Positions 23,101 through 32,506 are shown, numbered from the stretch's first letter. The stretch is 64,000 nt of DNA from Timema cristinae (GCA_039000515.1 JBCFYV010011135.1:22643895-22707894), one strand, 5' to 3'. The notes: generated by a model from the letters alone, not told the origin. Program-made: numbers and translations.

Positions 23101-26100
23101 GACCCTCCAAATATCGCAAAAGAAACAGTGATTAGCTTTATTCATAAATTTGAATATCCACGTTTTGAGCAATGCATACAAATCATAAAGGCAACTGTTT
23201 TAAATGAATAACTAGCCCCCTTCCCCGTAAAAAAAAATATTGTAAAGAATCCTGTAAAACAAAGTTTCAAATCATCCATCATGTCAATATAAAACAAAAC
23301 TTTTTTACTTTTTTTTTTTCGAAAATACAGTCCTACTATCACTGAATAGCCCCTCCCTCTTTTTATCCTCCCTCCTATTTTCATCTCATTCTCTTTCCTC
23401 AACCCCCGCCTTCTTCACCAACCCAACTTTCCCATCAACAACTTATTTTTCCAACTAATATATAATATACTATAGACATTTTTATGGGGGATAAATTAAA
23501 TTTTCAAAATAAAATATAGCCTATGTTACTCGCTGTATAATGTAGCTTTATATTGGTGAAATAATTTTTAAAATCGGTCCAGTAGTTTTTGAGTTTATCC
23601 ATTATAAACAAAAAAACATAAAATCAAATCTTACCCCTCTTATAATATTAGTATAGATAGAATTTATTCTGTTATTTTATTCGTCTCATTCATTTACTAA
23701 GGTTCTGTTCCCTACACCCCTTCTTCCATCCCTTCCCCCCCCCGCAATAAATAAGATCTAGCAATTCCCATGGCGTTGGCACACCTAATTTCTGAATATT
23801 ATAACTACATGATTTTTTTCCAGGTTGCTGAAGAGTTTCAGTTCAACAAGAGAATACAATTTATTAAAATATATCCTTTTCTGGAGGTTCCTGGAGGTAG
23901 CAGAGCCAAAGCGCTCGGTTGGGGATATCTCAATGATTACAATCAAGTGAGTAAACAAACACACAAGTGGTCTTATCTCTAACTAGATAGCTGTTGCCCG
24001 CGGCTTTTGCTCGCGTGGAAGTTGATTTATACAAATTCGAAAATATACATATGTATTTACAGATTAATTTAAAATATTACGTTACGTTGATGACCATAAC
24101 TTGACCTCAGATCAAAAATAATGCAAGTCCGATACAAACTTTCACCCCCTTTTTCATCCTTATTAAATAAAATTTCCAAAATTCCTGAAACACGTATTTT
24201 TGTTTTACGTCAATAACCGAAATAAAAATTTTTTTATGTAACTTTCAAAATGACGGACTTTCATACATATTATCATCCCCTATTTTGACCCCTTTGGGGT
24301 GGAATTTTCTAAAATCCTTTCTTAGTGGGTGCCTACATAACAAAATGAATATACAGTCCGAATTTCATGCTTGTAGCCTTGATAGTTTGCGCTCGGCGAT
24401 GATGAATCAGTCAGTCAGTCAGTGAGTCATGAATTTATTTTATAAGTATAGATAAAACGGTCAATGCTTTCTTCCTTCAAATATGTATATGTTACAGTCC
24501 AAACCCGATCTTAGGACAAACGAAATCGTACCAGACCAAATTGATAAATCCAACAGCTTGAAAGATAAACTATATTGCCTGATGTTTTTAGACAATACTA
24601 GTTTGGGCTAGGTCAAAATTATACATCCAGGAACTTTTAGGATAGACCATATACCTGATGTTACTAGGCATTACTAGTTTTCATCCTTCTTAATCCATAC
24701 TACGAATCGACCTTGGACAGGTATCATCATGCACAGATCGTGCGCAAATGTTGTTAGTTAACCTAACCTAACATAGCCTAACCCTGATTTGGCCTAATAA
24801 AATTGTAGGCTATAATTGTTTATCTTATGATCTAGGCAAATATCTCAAGACTAATTAATTTAGAAGAGGCTAAACTAGTTCATCCTGAGGCTCTTAGGAT
24901 GTATAATTTCGGCCTAGTACAATATAGTTTGTCCTTGAATCGGCTTTGGACGGTAACACATATATGTATATAAATATTAATTTAACAAAAATGGTTTTGA
25001 GCTATACCGACCGAGAGGCCGCCGTAGTTAGTAATGATAATGTCAACAAATGTGGATAGAGGGTGGCATGTAGTCAGTACAACGGGCCCTCACACCGCTT
25101 ATCTCAGTTTTATAAACCGGATCCACTACTTCTTAATTTAATTAACTCCTCTTTTATTCCGACGAGGCTGATTTTGAACCCGTTACAGACCCAGTGCTTC
25201 ATATTATTATTATTATTATTATTATTATTAGCACCGCGTATTACTACCCGTTCGGGTCATACACAAGTGCTTAATATAATATATTTTGGAATAGTCTGGG
25301 TTTGAACCCGGGACCTATGGATATGAAACCAGGAACTCTGACCATTAGGATCAGAGAGGAACATTGTCACAAAAAGTTTAACTGATATTTAAAAATACAC
25401 TCCTTTCAACTAACGACTTATTTAAAATGACAGCCCTGCTTCGAAGGCCGAATGGTCTAATTTGTCACTATCGTGACTGGCCTGCTGATGTTGTGGATAT
25501 TGGGCTTCGAATCTCGGTCAGATCTATGTAAGATGGTTTTTACTATCTGGTTTTACACTCTCCTTCCACGCAAATTGGGGTAGATTTCTTGTAAATTCTT
25601 TATCCCTGCTCTCATGTATACGTATAACCTGAACACTTCTTCTGTATTTTTAAAAAAAATTATTTAGCACCGCGTCTTACTACCCGTTTGGGCTATGCGA
25701 TTAATTACTAACTAAGCCATTTGGTTAGAATTGGGAAGGTTGATTTAGAGGAAGTGAACCTGCATTTGCGTGGAGGAGGTGAACTTTACGAAACCACCTC
25801 CACTACACCCGACGAGATTTGAACTGATATTCCTTCTCGGTAGTCTAGCTCAACACGAACTAGCGGTTAGCCACTACACACATGTTACTCTACATATATA
25901 TATATGTTTATTAACATATGTACGTCAGAAATTTTATGGCGATGACACCAAAAAATGTAGTCAAAGCCTATGTATTCCTACACAATAAAACACATAAGTA
26001 AAATAAATAGTTCTCATACTACGGTGTATTTTTTTTTTACAGATGAAAGATAAGCTTATATATTATTTACTCTATTTAATGTAGGTGTTATTTTGGGCAT

Positions 26101-26708
26101 ACAATCAGTTTTAAGTCTATTCGATCATCAATTTTTATTGCATAGTCTAAAAAATTGTATAATTATAAGCTAAAAAAAAAATGATTCGATGTTTTCAAAT
26201 CAACAGTTCATGAGTTATAAGAATTTAACACCTTGGCTCAGTTAAATTACACTGAGATAGGGGTCCTGGCTTCGATTCTCGGAAGGGCCGAAAAATGTAT
26301 CATTGGTGAAATGTGGGCTTACACTTTCACAATGATAAATTAACGGCCGGGAATTGGATTTTGTGCCTGTCCTTGTATTAATTTATATTATATGGTATAC
26401 GAAGCTACGACAGGTCTTGAAAGCCGGTAATGGAAGAAATATGACTAATAAAAAAACTGAGCCAAGACACAGGCTGGAAACAGAAATGAATGTAAAAAAA
26501 AAATTCACAATTTATAAGGGGATCTTTTATTCTTTTTGCGTATCATTGAGAGTAAGGTAATTAATGTATGGGGCTGAAATTTAGTATAAATACACATTTA
26601 AATGAGGTTTACAGAATAAAATATTATAAATATTCAAATAAAATATTAATATTAAAATTATAAATCAAATAACTTATATTAACATAAATACTATTAGTAT
26701 TATAGTAA

Positions 26709-26742
<34 letters not shown>

Positions 26743-29700
26743 TAATAATATATAATATTTCAATGAGTAGAATTTATGTGTATGTCTAGTTATACTAAAT
26801 TTTAGCCCTATACATTGATTACTTTTCCTTGATAATGATACATAAAAAACATAAAATAGTAGTTTCTATCCCTTTTAACTCGAGAGCTGTAATGATTGGA
26901 AAATATTGAATCATAATTTATAGCTTATACCTGTTTAAATTTTGCAATACAATTTTAATTGTAGAAGGGACCACAAGTTGCCCAACCAGCCTTATTTCAT
27001 CTTTAATCTGTAGATCTTATTTTGGAAATAATTGTATTTATTTTTCTGTGCTTAGGAACCTTACCAGTTGATGTGGGTTGAACAAGAAATATGGCCCCAT
27101 CAAGAATGCAGGGAGTTCTACGAAAATTTGGAGTATTACGTTAACATAACTGACCAAATGATTTGCTCTGGATGTAGAAATAATAGGCGCGGAACTTGTC
27201 AAGTACGTATTGATGATTAATATAATATATTATATATATATATATAACATATCCGTATCTGCCGATTCATTATCGTCGGTCTACTGATGCCCAGTTTTCT
27301 TTATTTTTAATTAAAGAAAAAAATAGTTTTAAAAGTGACAATGCCTACACCATCATCCAACTTCTCATCGTGGGCATTGTGCTCATATCACCGACATCAT
27401 CATCTTCATCTTCATCATCGTCGTCGTCAGTGACCGTCTCAACAAGAATAATGGAGAATATTAAGTTCATTGTGGTGTACAGTATACGTTATTAATATGT
27501 CCTTTATTCAATGTTGATAATGTCTTACTGTGAATAATTTATCGGGTGACCTGGAGGTATAGGGGTAAGGTGTCAGACTTCTGTGCTGGGTGTCCGGGGT
27601 TAAATCCTCGGTCCCGGCACAGATTTATCTGATTCCAAACCCTTCCTTCACTCTGACAAGACATCTTGTGAATTGGGGAATGCCAGGCCCCACCGTGGTT
27701 CGGATTCCACGTTAAACTGTAGGTCCTTCATTTCATCTCACAATCACCCTACATTACACATTAGCGTAAGTGCGTATAACCCGAACGGGAAGTAAGACGT
27801 GGTGCTAATTATAATAATTTATCAATCAAACTATACCGTATTTATGTAGGCCTATGTTATATGAATATCACTGTATATAAAAAAATTGGTACTATCCGCC
27901 TTTTCACGGTATATCAAGAAACGTATAACCCGCAGAATTGGGGAACCTACTATTTAGACCAGGGGTACCCAACCCTATGCCCGCGGGTGCAATGGCGCTC
28001 GCCAACATTTGAGTCTGCTGCCACTATTTGACCACAGCTTAAATGTTCTTGACTGATAATTTTAATCTGTCATTTTTTTTCGACAAAAATCAAGTTTATT
28101 CTTATCTCTAAGCATGCTGTCTCAAGAGGTTGGTGATTGAAATTCCCTTTTTCCAATCCCCTCTCTCATTCCTCTTTCCATAACGGATCATTTACAAAGT
28201 GTACTTTTACTCGGAACCACCTTAGTTTCAAGCTGAATGGTTTTATTTTTTTCTAATCTCAAAGACCTACCCCCTTCCATCATTCTCTTCACACTCACTA
28301 ATACCAACCTAATACTTCCTATTTTCTTTGTAAATATCTTGTCATAGATCTACCCAGTTTTGTTGCCTGAATAAACACAGAATAAACATATCTTTTTAAA
28401 ATGTACCCAAGCACCAAAATGGTGATTTGCAGTTAAATAGTTCCTTGTGTCTTTATTTTGGTTTTGTTAAAACAGTAAATAAGGCAGGTATTTTTTAAAT
28501 TTATTTGTTGTAAGCTTGGAGGGGGTTGAATCCCCCTCCACCCATGGTTACGGCCTTGAGTATTACCCACAATCACATGTAACGCCCCAATCCCTGTTGG
28601 AAACCTAACATGGCAGTTGACCGGCCGTGTGTATAGCCTTGAGGCTGACCTTTGAAACTGGCGGGAGTTAGTCAATTTGCCCTGAAAAAGTAATTGGTGC
28701 CCGCCACACTACCGTTTGTTTTGAATGTGCTCTAAGGTACAAAAAGGTTGGGGACCTCTGGTTTATTATTTGACAATTTCGCTAGATTATTATTATTATA
28801 TTATTATTATTATTATTGGCACCACGTCTTACTAACCATTCGAGGTTGTACGCTCTTACGCTAATGTGTTATGGTAGGGTGATTGCGAGATGAAATTGAG
28901 GACCTACAGTTTAACGTGGGATCCGAACCACGGTGGAGGCCTGGAATTCCACACATTAACAAGTTGTTATTAATACATGTCTTGTCAGAGGTGAGGAAGG
29001 GTTTGGTAATCAGATAAATCTGTGCCGGGACCGAGGATTGAACCCCGGACCCCCGACACAGAAGTCTGACACCTTACCCCTAGACAGCCAGCTCGCCCTA
29101 TTAATTTCGCTAAACTGAGCCACATTAGCAAACATTCAATATAATTATATTATTGTGTGTTCTGTCCATTCCTTTGTAAGTGAACTTAAACCACCGATGA
29201 ACTCTGTCCTATGCCTATCCTTGAGCTCCCAGAATTTTCTTCTTTCCTTCAAGCCATCTAGTATTTGAATCCTCCTTCTTCCTAAGCTCCTCTTTTCCTC
29301 AACCTTTCCTTATATGACGTGCAGAAGACAGTTCCTACTAAGGATGTGTCCTATCCAACTTTCTTTGTACCGAAGAATCACATCCAAAATGGTTATCTTC
29401 TCATCCACTCTTCTTAGGACTTGTTCATTTGTCTCCATGTCTGTCCACCTCATCAAGTCTTCTTCTGCCAGACACAGTGACCTAGTCCGATACTTGTGAC
29501 TGGGTCAGACACTGAAGTGTCTTTATCTAGGCAACCATCGAACATAGGACATACTTTCATCATTAATTTTTGGATATATTTAAGGTCTACTATCCACACA
29601 TTAGCTACTTTTCATAATCGATGTATCATGTACATATAATTAATGTTAATGTGTGGTTACTATTATGACAGGGTTCTCAAGGTATTTAAAAAATAGTTGA

Positions 29701-30816
29701 GATCTCTTAAGAAAGGTCTCGAGCTGTGGATTTGCACATACATCATAAAATGCATCATTTCTCTTTGGGCTTTACTACAAACATTCTTATTAAAACAAAA
29801 AAAAACAAAGGCGATACAGTGGGGTGTATGAAGCGCCTACAACTGCTTTAGATAACCATGTGAAGATTGATTTATTTGGAGTAAGAACAAATTATCAAAA
29901 TGTGAGTACAATAAATGAAATTTTGTAAAAGTTGTACCCAACTATTGACCACATTTTGGCAGACACTGAAATTAGTACTTGCAAGACATCTTAGCTTCTG
30001 CACCCACGTGACGACATCTGTTTCCTCGCACTCGTTTAGCCGCCATATTTTAACAAATGTTGAGCGTTGTAGCTACTAGCCAGGTTATAAGCATGCGCGC
30101 ACCAGTAAACACACTACCGACCTTGCGTTTTATGAAAAAATAATCTACAGATAAATTAAGTTCATAATACGCGTAATATATTAAAGTTGCTGATAACATT
30201 TATCTGATAGCTAACTTTAACCTTCCGATAGAAATATTTCTGCAGTAGTCATCAGACCAGCCCCAAGAGTAGTTTTACCCAAAGCAAATTATCTCCGCAT
30301 ATTACTAACTTACCTCTTATTTTTGGTATTATGATTACTCTAATAGTGTTAAGGATAAGGTACGGAGCATTTTAGATGTAATCTACCACATTTGCTTGGA
30401 AGGAGAATGGGAAACCATTTAGGAAAGAATTACCCTCAGTATAACCCTATTTTTACATCTTCAGCAAGCCAGTCTAAAGCGAGAGTGACGCCTTAGACCA
30501 TTCGCCCAATGAAACGCGGTATTTTTACTAAATAATGTTCCAGTTTCTTCCACGCAACTTCCTTCAAATTCAAACTTTCTCTTGTCCCATATCATATTAA
30601 AGTAATTACTACGAGAAGTAAGACGCAGTGAGAAAATAAAAAATTGTTCCTTTTTTCCAGGGTGACTCGGGCGGTCCATTGATAATCAAGGGTAGACTAA
30701 TAGGTATAGTATCTGGAGGCAACTCTTATACCTGTGACTTATTCAATGAACCAGGATTCTATACCAGGGTTGCTGCCTACAAAGGATGGATTGATAGTAT
30801 TGTAAACAAAAAATAA
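16054..30816 (+). CDS. Secreted S1A serine protease, gene 1 (7 exons, intact)
   Basis: Joined exons 16054-16093, 16408-16490, 17740-17831, 20119-20251, 23824-23946, 27056-27202 and 30661-30816 encode 257 residues without interruption; all introns are GT-AG. Layout: hydrophobic signal peptide (about 1-14), short propeptide ending in Arg26, mature start IIGG (27-30), TAAHC with catalytic His68, DDIALL with Asp111, GWG near 150, GDSGGP with Ser209. Cysteines fit the family pairs 42-58 (C53/C69), 168-182 (C175/C194) and 191-220 (C205/C231). The zymogen should be cleaved after Arg26 outside the cell. The residue at chymotrypsin position 189 is Gly203, not Asp, and Trp215 is replaced by Gly225, so trypsin specificity is unlikely. 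N187-I-T is a possible glycosylation site. It is followed by the paralogue at 38127. The family is certain; digestive, salivary or other role cannot be told from sequence. Confidence 0.93.
16408..16490 (+). CDS. Gene 1 exon 2 (propeptide and activation site)
   Basis: Encodes the propeptide, the activation site NHR/IIGG and the start of the mature chain, ending ...YPFI before donor gtaagt. The acceptor at 16407 gives 83 nt, identical to exon 2 of gene 2. A second in-frame acceptor at 16419 would remove four residues. Confidence 0.88.
16668..16862 (-). repeat. SINE-B remnant in gene 1 intron 2
   Basis: Reversed body with TTTTCGTGAAGGAAGAGTGG, poor B box, and reversed head GACCACGCAACCACCAAAGC. 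Tail is missing. Confidence 0.7.
16863..17739. other. Rest of gene 1 intron 2
   Basis: AT-rich intronic sequence apart from the microsatellite. No further feature. Confidence 0.5.
17144..17194. repeat. CA and AT dinucleotide microsatellite
   Basis: A short CA run precedes about 19 AT units inside gene 1 intron 2. Confidence 0.9.
17740..17831 (+). CDS. Gene 1 exon 3 (catalytic His)
   Basis: 92 nt, phase 0 in and phase 2 out. Contains Cys53 and the family motif ALTAAHC with catalytic His68. Acceptor tatttttag, donor gtgagt. Same length as exon 3 of gene 2. Confidence 0.93.
17840..18681. other. Left part of gene 1 intron 3
   Basis: No repeat or open frame is recognised. A possible old tRNA-like stretch with GGGTTCAAATTTAG is at 17925. 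Confidence 0.4.
18682..19137. repeat. Inverted repeat with tRNA-like arms
   Basis: Arms 18682-18818 and 19001-19137 are near-identical reverse complements separated by about 180 bp. Each arm holds a tRNA-like unit: head GGATAGCTCAATGGTAA, anticodon loop GTACTAA, B box GGTTCGATTCCC. The left unit has a perfect anticodon stem, the right one a near-perfect acceptor stem. Both T stems are mismatched, so functional tRNA genes are unlikely. Confidence 0.85.
19190..19378 (-). mobile_element. LINE fragment, part 1 (interrupted)
   Basis: Reverse strand matches the LINE remnant at 29160-29500 across CTTCAAGTCATC, TTCCTAAGCTCCTCTT and CAGAAGACAGTTCCT. It is split by the hairpin element at 19383 and resumes at 19772. 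Confidence 0.7.
19379..19771. mobile_element. 385-bp palindromic MITE with TTAA target duplication
   Basis: The element (19383-19767) is flanked by TTAA on both sides. Its two arms, about 185 bp each, pair almost along their whole length around a spacer near 19571-19580; the inner 120 bp have about two mismatches. Ends read GGCGGGGTGCTAG and CTACTATTGAG-type inverted partners. TTAA duplication is typical of piggyBac-type transposition; the terminal bases are not classic piggyBac. Other copies: 5450, 20950, 39900, 50900, 54733 and 57144. Confidence 0.9.
19772..19845 (-). mobile_element. LINE fragment, part 2
   Basis: AGGATGTTTCCAATCCAGTT and TTTGTACCGTTGAATCATAT continue the match to 29341-29395 after the hairpin insertion. 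Confidence 0.7.
19850..20012. repeat. tRNA-like inverted-end element, third copy
   Basis: Ends AAATTGAAAAATGACACCTG and CATTTTTCAAGTTTAAGAAC are inverted; inside lies TGGATAGTTCAATGAAAAGA and GGGTTCAATTTCG. It is related to the arms at 18682 and 19001. Confidence 0.6.
20119..20251 (+). CDS. Gene 1 exon 4 (catalytic Asp)
   Basis: 133 nt. Encodes the stretch IFLRVGSS and ends in HDDIALLK, where the second Asp (Asp111) is the catalytic residue. Acceptor ttttaacag, donor gtgaat. Same length as exon 4 of gene 2. Confidence 0.93.
20339..20586 (-). repeat. SINE-B copy in gene 1 intron 4
   Basis: Full reversed unit: tail AGTACCGCATCTTACTACCC, B box AGATTCAAACCTCG, head GACCACGCAACCACCGAAGC. Confidence 0.85.
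20618..20911 (-). repeat. SINE-A copy with target duplication
   Basis: Reversed (TAA)n at left. Flanks CATATTTGATTAAT (20604-20617) and CATATCTGATTAAT (20912-20925) differ at one base. Confidence 0.93.
20950..21304. mobile_element. Long-inverted-repeat MITE, copy 3
   Basis: Core arms CTCAACAGTTGTTGAATATT and ATATTCAACAACTGTTGAGA; the right end CCCACC is followed by TTAA (21301-21304). The left terminus is unclear. Confidence 0.75.
21305..22098. other. No recognisable feature (gene 1 intron 4)
   Basis: AT-rich intronic DNA. The GC content rises from about 21950, leading into a tandem repeat. Confidence 0.5.
22099..22340. repeat. 102-bp tandem repeat, about 2.3 copies
   Basis: Units start near 22099, 22201 and 22303 and share GATTGGCTTAGAGCTCGTC, then GTTTTGTTTTCAGTGAACGA and CTCGTGCTGATGAGACAGAG. 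The first two are nearly identical. The third is cut short. Confidence 0.9.
22735..22940 (-). mobile_element. LINE 3' coding remnant
   Basis: The reverse strand reads [16 protein letters not shown], the ending typical of the C-terminus of non-LTR reverse transcriptase polyproteins. Stops interrupt it. Confidence 0.5.
22941..23451. other. Unassigned sequence in gene 1 intron 4
   Basis: Contains C-rich patches near 23060. The minus open frame 23142-23402 shows no domain. Confidence 0.45.
23452..23662 (+). repeat. 3' end of RTE-like LINE or derivative
   Basis: AAATCGGTCCAGTAGTTTTT, TTTATCCATTATAAAC and the ending TATAATATTAGTATAGATAG. Same family as 105-330. It lies just upstream of exon 5. 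Confidence 0.6.
23824..23946 (+). CDS. Gene 1 exon 5
   Basis: 123 nt, phase 0 at both ends. Encodes the segment leading to [12 protein letters not shown]; the GWG is a conserved S1 landmark. Acceptor ttttttccag, donor gtgagt. Its length is the reference that shows the one-base loss in gene 2. Confidence 0.92.
23983..24454 (+). mobile_element. (CAGT)n-bearing interspersed element, copy 2
   Basis: CTAGATAGCTGTTGCCCGCG begins 36 bp after the donor of exon 5; ends (CAGT)n and TTTTATAAGTATAGAT. Confidence 0.8.
24493..24955. mobile_element. 459-bp MITE with TA target duplication
   Basis: Element 24495-24953 with ends CAGTCCAAACCCGAT and, reversed, CCGTCCAAAGCCGAT followed on both by AGGACAAAC. 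TA on both sides fits Tc1/mariner or pogo-type movement. No transposase is left. Confidence 0.8.
25202..25268 (-). repeat. SINE tail fragment
   Basis: Only the (TAA)n and the tail hairpin of a SINE-A or B remain, reversed. Confidence 0.8.
25440..25650 (+). repeat. SINE-B copy, tRNA-Leu/Ser-like head
   Basis: Head CTTCGAAGGCCGAATGGTCT, B box GGCTTCGAATCTCGG. The tail is worn away. Confidence 0.75.
25664..25882 (-). repeat. SINE-B copy
   Basis: Reversed tail AGCACCGCGTCTTACTACCC, conserved CATTTGCGTGGAGG, shortened B box region, head GAACTAGCGGTTAGCC. Confidence 0.82.
25890..26221. other. No recognisable feature
   Basis: AT-rich intronic DNA with a short AT run at 25896. Confidence 0.5.
26222..26360 (+). 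repeat. SINE-C copy (third tRNA-like family)
   Basis: CTTGGCTCAGTTAAATTACA with B box GGCTTCGATTCTCGG, then TGTATCATTGGTGAAATG and AATGATAAATTAACGGCCG. A reversed relative is at 49603-49735. The 3' part differs from the SINE-A/B tail. Confidence 0.6.
26559..26821. mobile_element. 263-bp MITE with (AAT)n core
   Basis: 32-bp terminal inverted repeats (26559-26590, 26790-26821) match at 29 positions by eye. The core carries about twelve AAT units (26708-26750). Confidence 0.8.
27056..27202 (+). CDS. Gene 1 exon 6
   Basis: 147 nt, phase 0 at both ends. Contains EIWPHQEC (Cys168 equivalent), the N-I-T sequon, QMICSG (Cys182 equivalent) and RRGTCQ just before the serine. Three codons longer than the gene 2 exon. 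Donor gtacgt. Confidence 0.92.
27386..27430. repeat. (CAT)n/(CGT)n trinucleotide tract
   Basis: CATCATCATC and CGTCGTCGTC runs in intron 6, like the trinucleotide tails of LINE remnants elsewhere in the window. Confidence 0.7.
27544..27813 (+). repeat. SINE-A copy with target duplication
   Basis: Complete head and body with small deletions. Duplication ATAATTTATC at 27534-27543 and 27814-27823. The tail has only one or two TAA units. Confidence 0.93.
27960..28764. mobile_element. hAT-like non-autonomous element
   Basis: Ends CAGGGGTACCCAACCCTATG and, reversed, CAGAGGTCCCCAACC. The subterminal CCCGCGGG is usual for hAT MITEs. No 8-bp target duplication could be confirmed. Internal open frames such as 28433-28675 (minus) have no transposase signature. 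Confidence 0.65.
28785..29102 (-). repeat. SINE-A copy with target duplication
   Basis: Duplication AATTTCGCTA at 28775-28784 and 29103-29112. Carries the GTTATTAATACATG variant between body blocks. Confidence 0.94.
29160..29500 (-). mobile_element. LINE coding remnant
   Basis: The reverse strand reads [12 protein letters not shown] and [18 protein letters not shown], hallmarks of the C-terminal region of insect non-LTR polyproteins, with stops. This uninterrupted copy gives the empty target site for the hairpin insertion at 19383. Confidence 0.7.
29505..30345. other. No recognisable gene (gene 1 intron 6)
   Basis: Unassigned. A GC-richer patch at 29995-30130 contains GCATGCGCGC. No open frame of note. 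Confidence 0.45.
30350..30518 (-). repeat. SINE-B remnant
   Basis: Reversed body CATTTGCTTGGAAGGAGAAT and head CGCCTTAGACCATTCGCCC. Tail absent. Confidence 0.65.
30536..30635 (+). repeat. SINE-B tail remnant
   Basis: CCAGTTTCTTCCACGCAAC through GAGAAGTAAGACGCAGTGAG in forward orientation, ending about 25 bp before exon 7. Confidence 0.6.
30661..30816 (+). CDS. Gene 1 exon 7 (catalytic Ser, stop)
   Basis: 156 nt including TAA at 30814-30816. Begins GDSGGPL with nucleophile Ser209 and continues through [15 protein letters not shown] and the C-terminal helix [10 protein letters not shown]. By eye 27 of its 51 residues are identical to exon 7 of gene 2. Confidence 0.95.
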   Translation, partial: GDSGGPLIIKGRLIGIVSGGNSYTCDLFNEPGFYTRVAAYKGWIDSIVNKK

Positions 30817-30817
30817 A
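30812..30817 (+). promoter_or_regulatory. Candidate poly(A) signal overlapping gene 1 stop codon
   Basis: AATAAA is formed by the last two bases of the final Lys codon, the TAA stop and the next base. If used, the 3' UTR would be only about 10-30 nt. No closer alternative was seen just downstream. Confidence 0.5.
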
Positions 30818-30869
30818 GAGTTCAAGGGGGCCGCCTTAGTAGGCAAGAAATTGCCGCTCAGAAGTTCAC

Positions 30870-31185
30870 TTCTAACTTAATATTTAATTCTTATCATCCT
30901 CAACTGTTTCCAGTCAGTAAGTTAAGTAAGTAAAATGCCTCCACTTTCTCTATCCTTCCACCATTCTTACACCTTTAATTTCTTCCATTATTCTCTTCTC
31001 ACTTGAAAGCTTTCTGTTATATGCTCCTCCCATTTTTTTTTATCATCCTCCTTTTGGTCTTTTTCCGACATACTTAAATTCCAACCATTTCTTTGGTATC
31101 CTCTCTTTTTCCATCTTCATTACATGCCCATACCATATCAGTCTTGCTTCCTCTACTATCTCATGTAACCCCACTTTTCCCGGAT
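30870..31185 (-). mobile_element. LINE 3' remnant, reversed
   Basis: The reverse strand encodes GHVMKMEKERIPKKW and YVGKRPKGG, the same polyprotein region as 31730-31810 on the other strand. It lies back to back with the next LINE. Confidence 0.7.
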
Positions 31186-31199
31186 AACTTCATTCATGT

Positions 31200-31817
31200 A
31201 GGATGAAATTTAGCATGGTAGAGTGTGAAGTGATGGTAATAACAAGGAATAGGGTAAAGCCTAATAAAGCTATAAAGTTGGATGGAGTAGAGCTGAGAAA
31301 AGTATAGAACGTAAAATATCATGAGTGAGGGAAACGGGGGAATTAGAGAGAATTTAATGAGAAGAGGACTGCAGGGAGAGTTGTTCTATAGGTGCATAAG
31401 AGACATGCTATGTAGAAGAGGAGTGCCATTCAAGTGTAAGGAAGTGCTGTACAGGACGTGCTTTGTACCCTTGTCACATATGCAGCAGAAAATAGACATT
31501 GCATATAAAGAGAGACTGAGAAAGTGGTGGTCATGGGAATGAAGTTTGTGAAGAGCATGTTAGCTGTCACGGGGAGAAACAAGATTAGGAATGAGATAAT
31601 ACGATAAAGAGTGGGGGTACATGAAGTACATGAGATAGTAGAGGAAGTAAGATTGAGATGGTATGGGCACGAATGAGGATGTTGGAGTAGATGAAATAGT
31701 AGAGGAAGCAAGAATAAGATGGTATGGGCATGTAATGAGGATGGAAAAAGAGAGGATGCTGAAGAAAATGTTAGAAATGAAGTATGTGGGAAAAAGACCA
31801 CAGGGAAGGCCAAGATA
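31200..31817 (+). mobile_element. LINE reverse-transcriptase C-terminal region, part 1
   Basis: Fragments in shifting frames read IKLDGVELRKV, GGIRENLMRRG, FYRCIRDMLCRRGVPFKCKE, KIRNEIIR, RWYGHVMRMEKERMLKKMLE and GKRPQGRPR: the region after the RT domain of a non-LTR element. It contains frameshifts, stops and an internal duplication of the EIVEEARIRWYGH block. The long minus-strand open frames here are its shadows. Confidence 0.85.
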
Positions 31818-32506
31818 TAGGTGAACCATAATTCCTTGAGACATAAACGGGACGAGGGTGGGGCCGGAAGTACGAGGGAAAGGTCAGGTTAAAAAATTTC
31901 TTTCGTCACACAAAACAAATAATCGTTTTTATAGCATAATATGATGAAATTAAAATAATTCTTAACAGAACTCACACCAAAACATTTAGGTGGATGTAGA
32001 TGAGGGCTGCATTTCATCCTGTTCACATTTTTTGGATTAACCTACTTGTTCAACAAATGTCGATCTTTCAATACCTCGTCATAAAACTTCAAACGCACTC
32101 CTTGTTACAATTTTATCTTACAATTAGCACGACTCTCATTTATTCGACACTAAATCTACATGTCTCCTTAGATCCCATGCTATTCATAATAGAATATACT
32201 CTTTCCATGGATGCTGTATTTGCTGGAAAACAAAGAATAAACCCTACTACATTAAAAAAAACTTAAAAAAAACAATTTTTTGATCATTTCAGAAAATATT
32301 TGCACCCATCTATCAGATACAAAAATATTTGATCTATTTTTATGCATCCAACCTCCTCACAACTATAGCTTTATGATTGACATCAATATTTAAGCACATT
32401 TTAGAGTTTTTGTAAAAAACTGGACAAAAAACAGAATTTTTACCAAAAATGACGGGATGGCCGGGACAGGGAAAAAAAAAGAACGTTAGGTAACCCTACC
32501 AAGAAA
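31810..32506. mobile_element. 681-bp hAT-like MITE inside the LINE
   Basis: Element 31818-32498 has ends TAGGTGAACCATAA and, reversed, TAGGGTTACCTAAC. The 8-bp flanks CCAAGATA and CCAAGAAA differ at one base and restore the LINE reading GRPR..RWQEQ when one is removed. An 8-bp duplication is the hAT signature. Confidence 0.8.

Noticed and set aside
24750..24790. CTAACCTAAC words as telomeric repeat
   Set aside because: Two or three imperfect units inside a MITE are not an array.
31430..31844. Two long minus-strand open frames (127 and 94 residues)
   Set aside because: They are antisense shadows of the LINE coding remnant on the plus strand.
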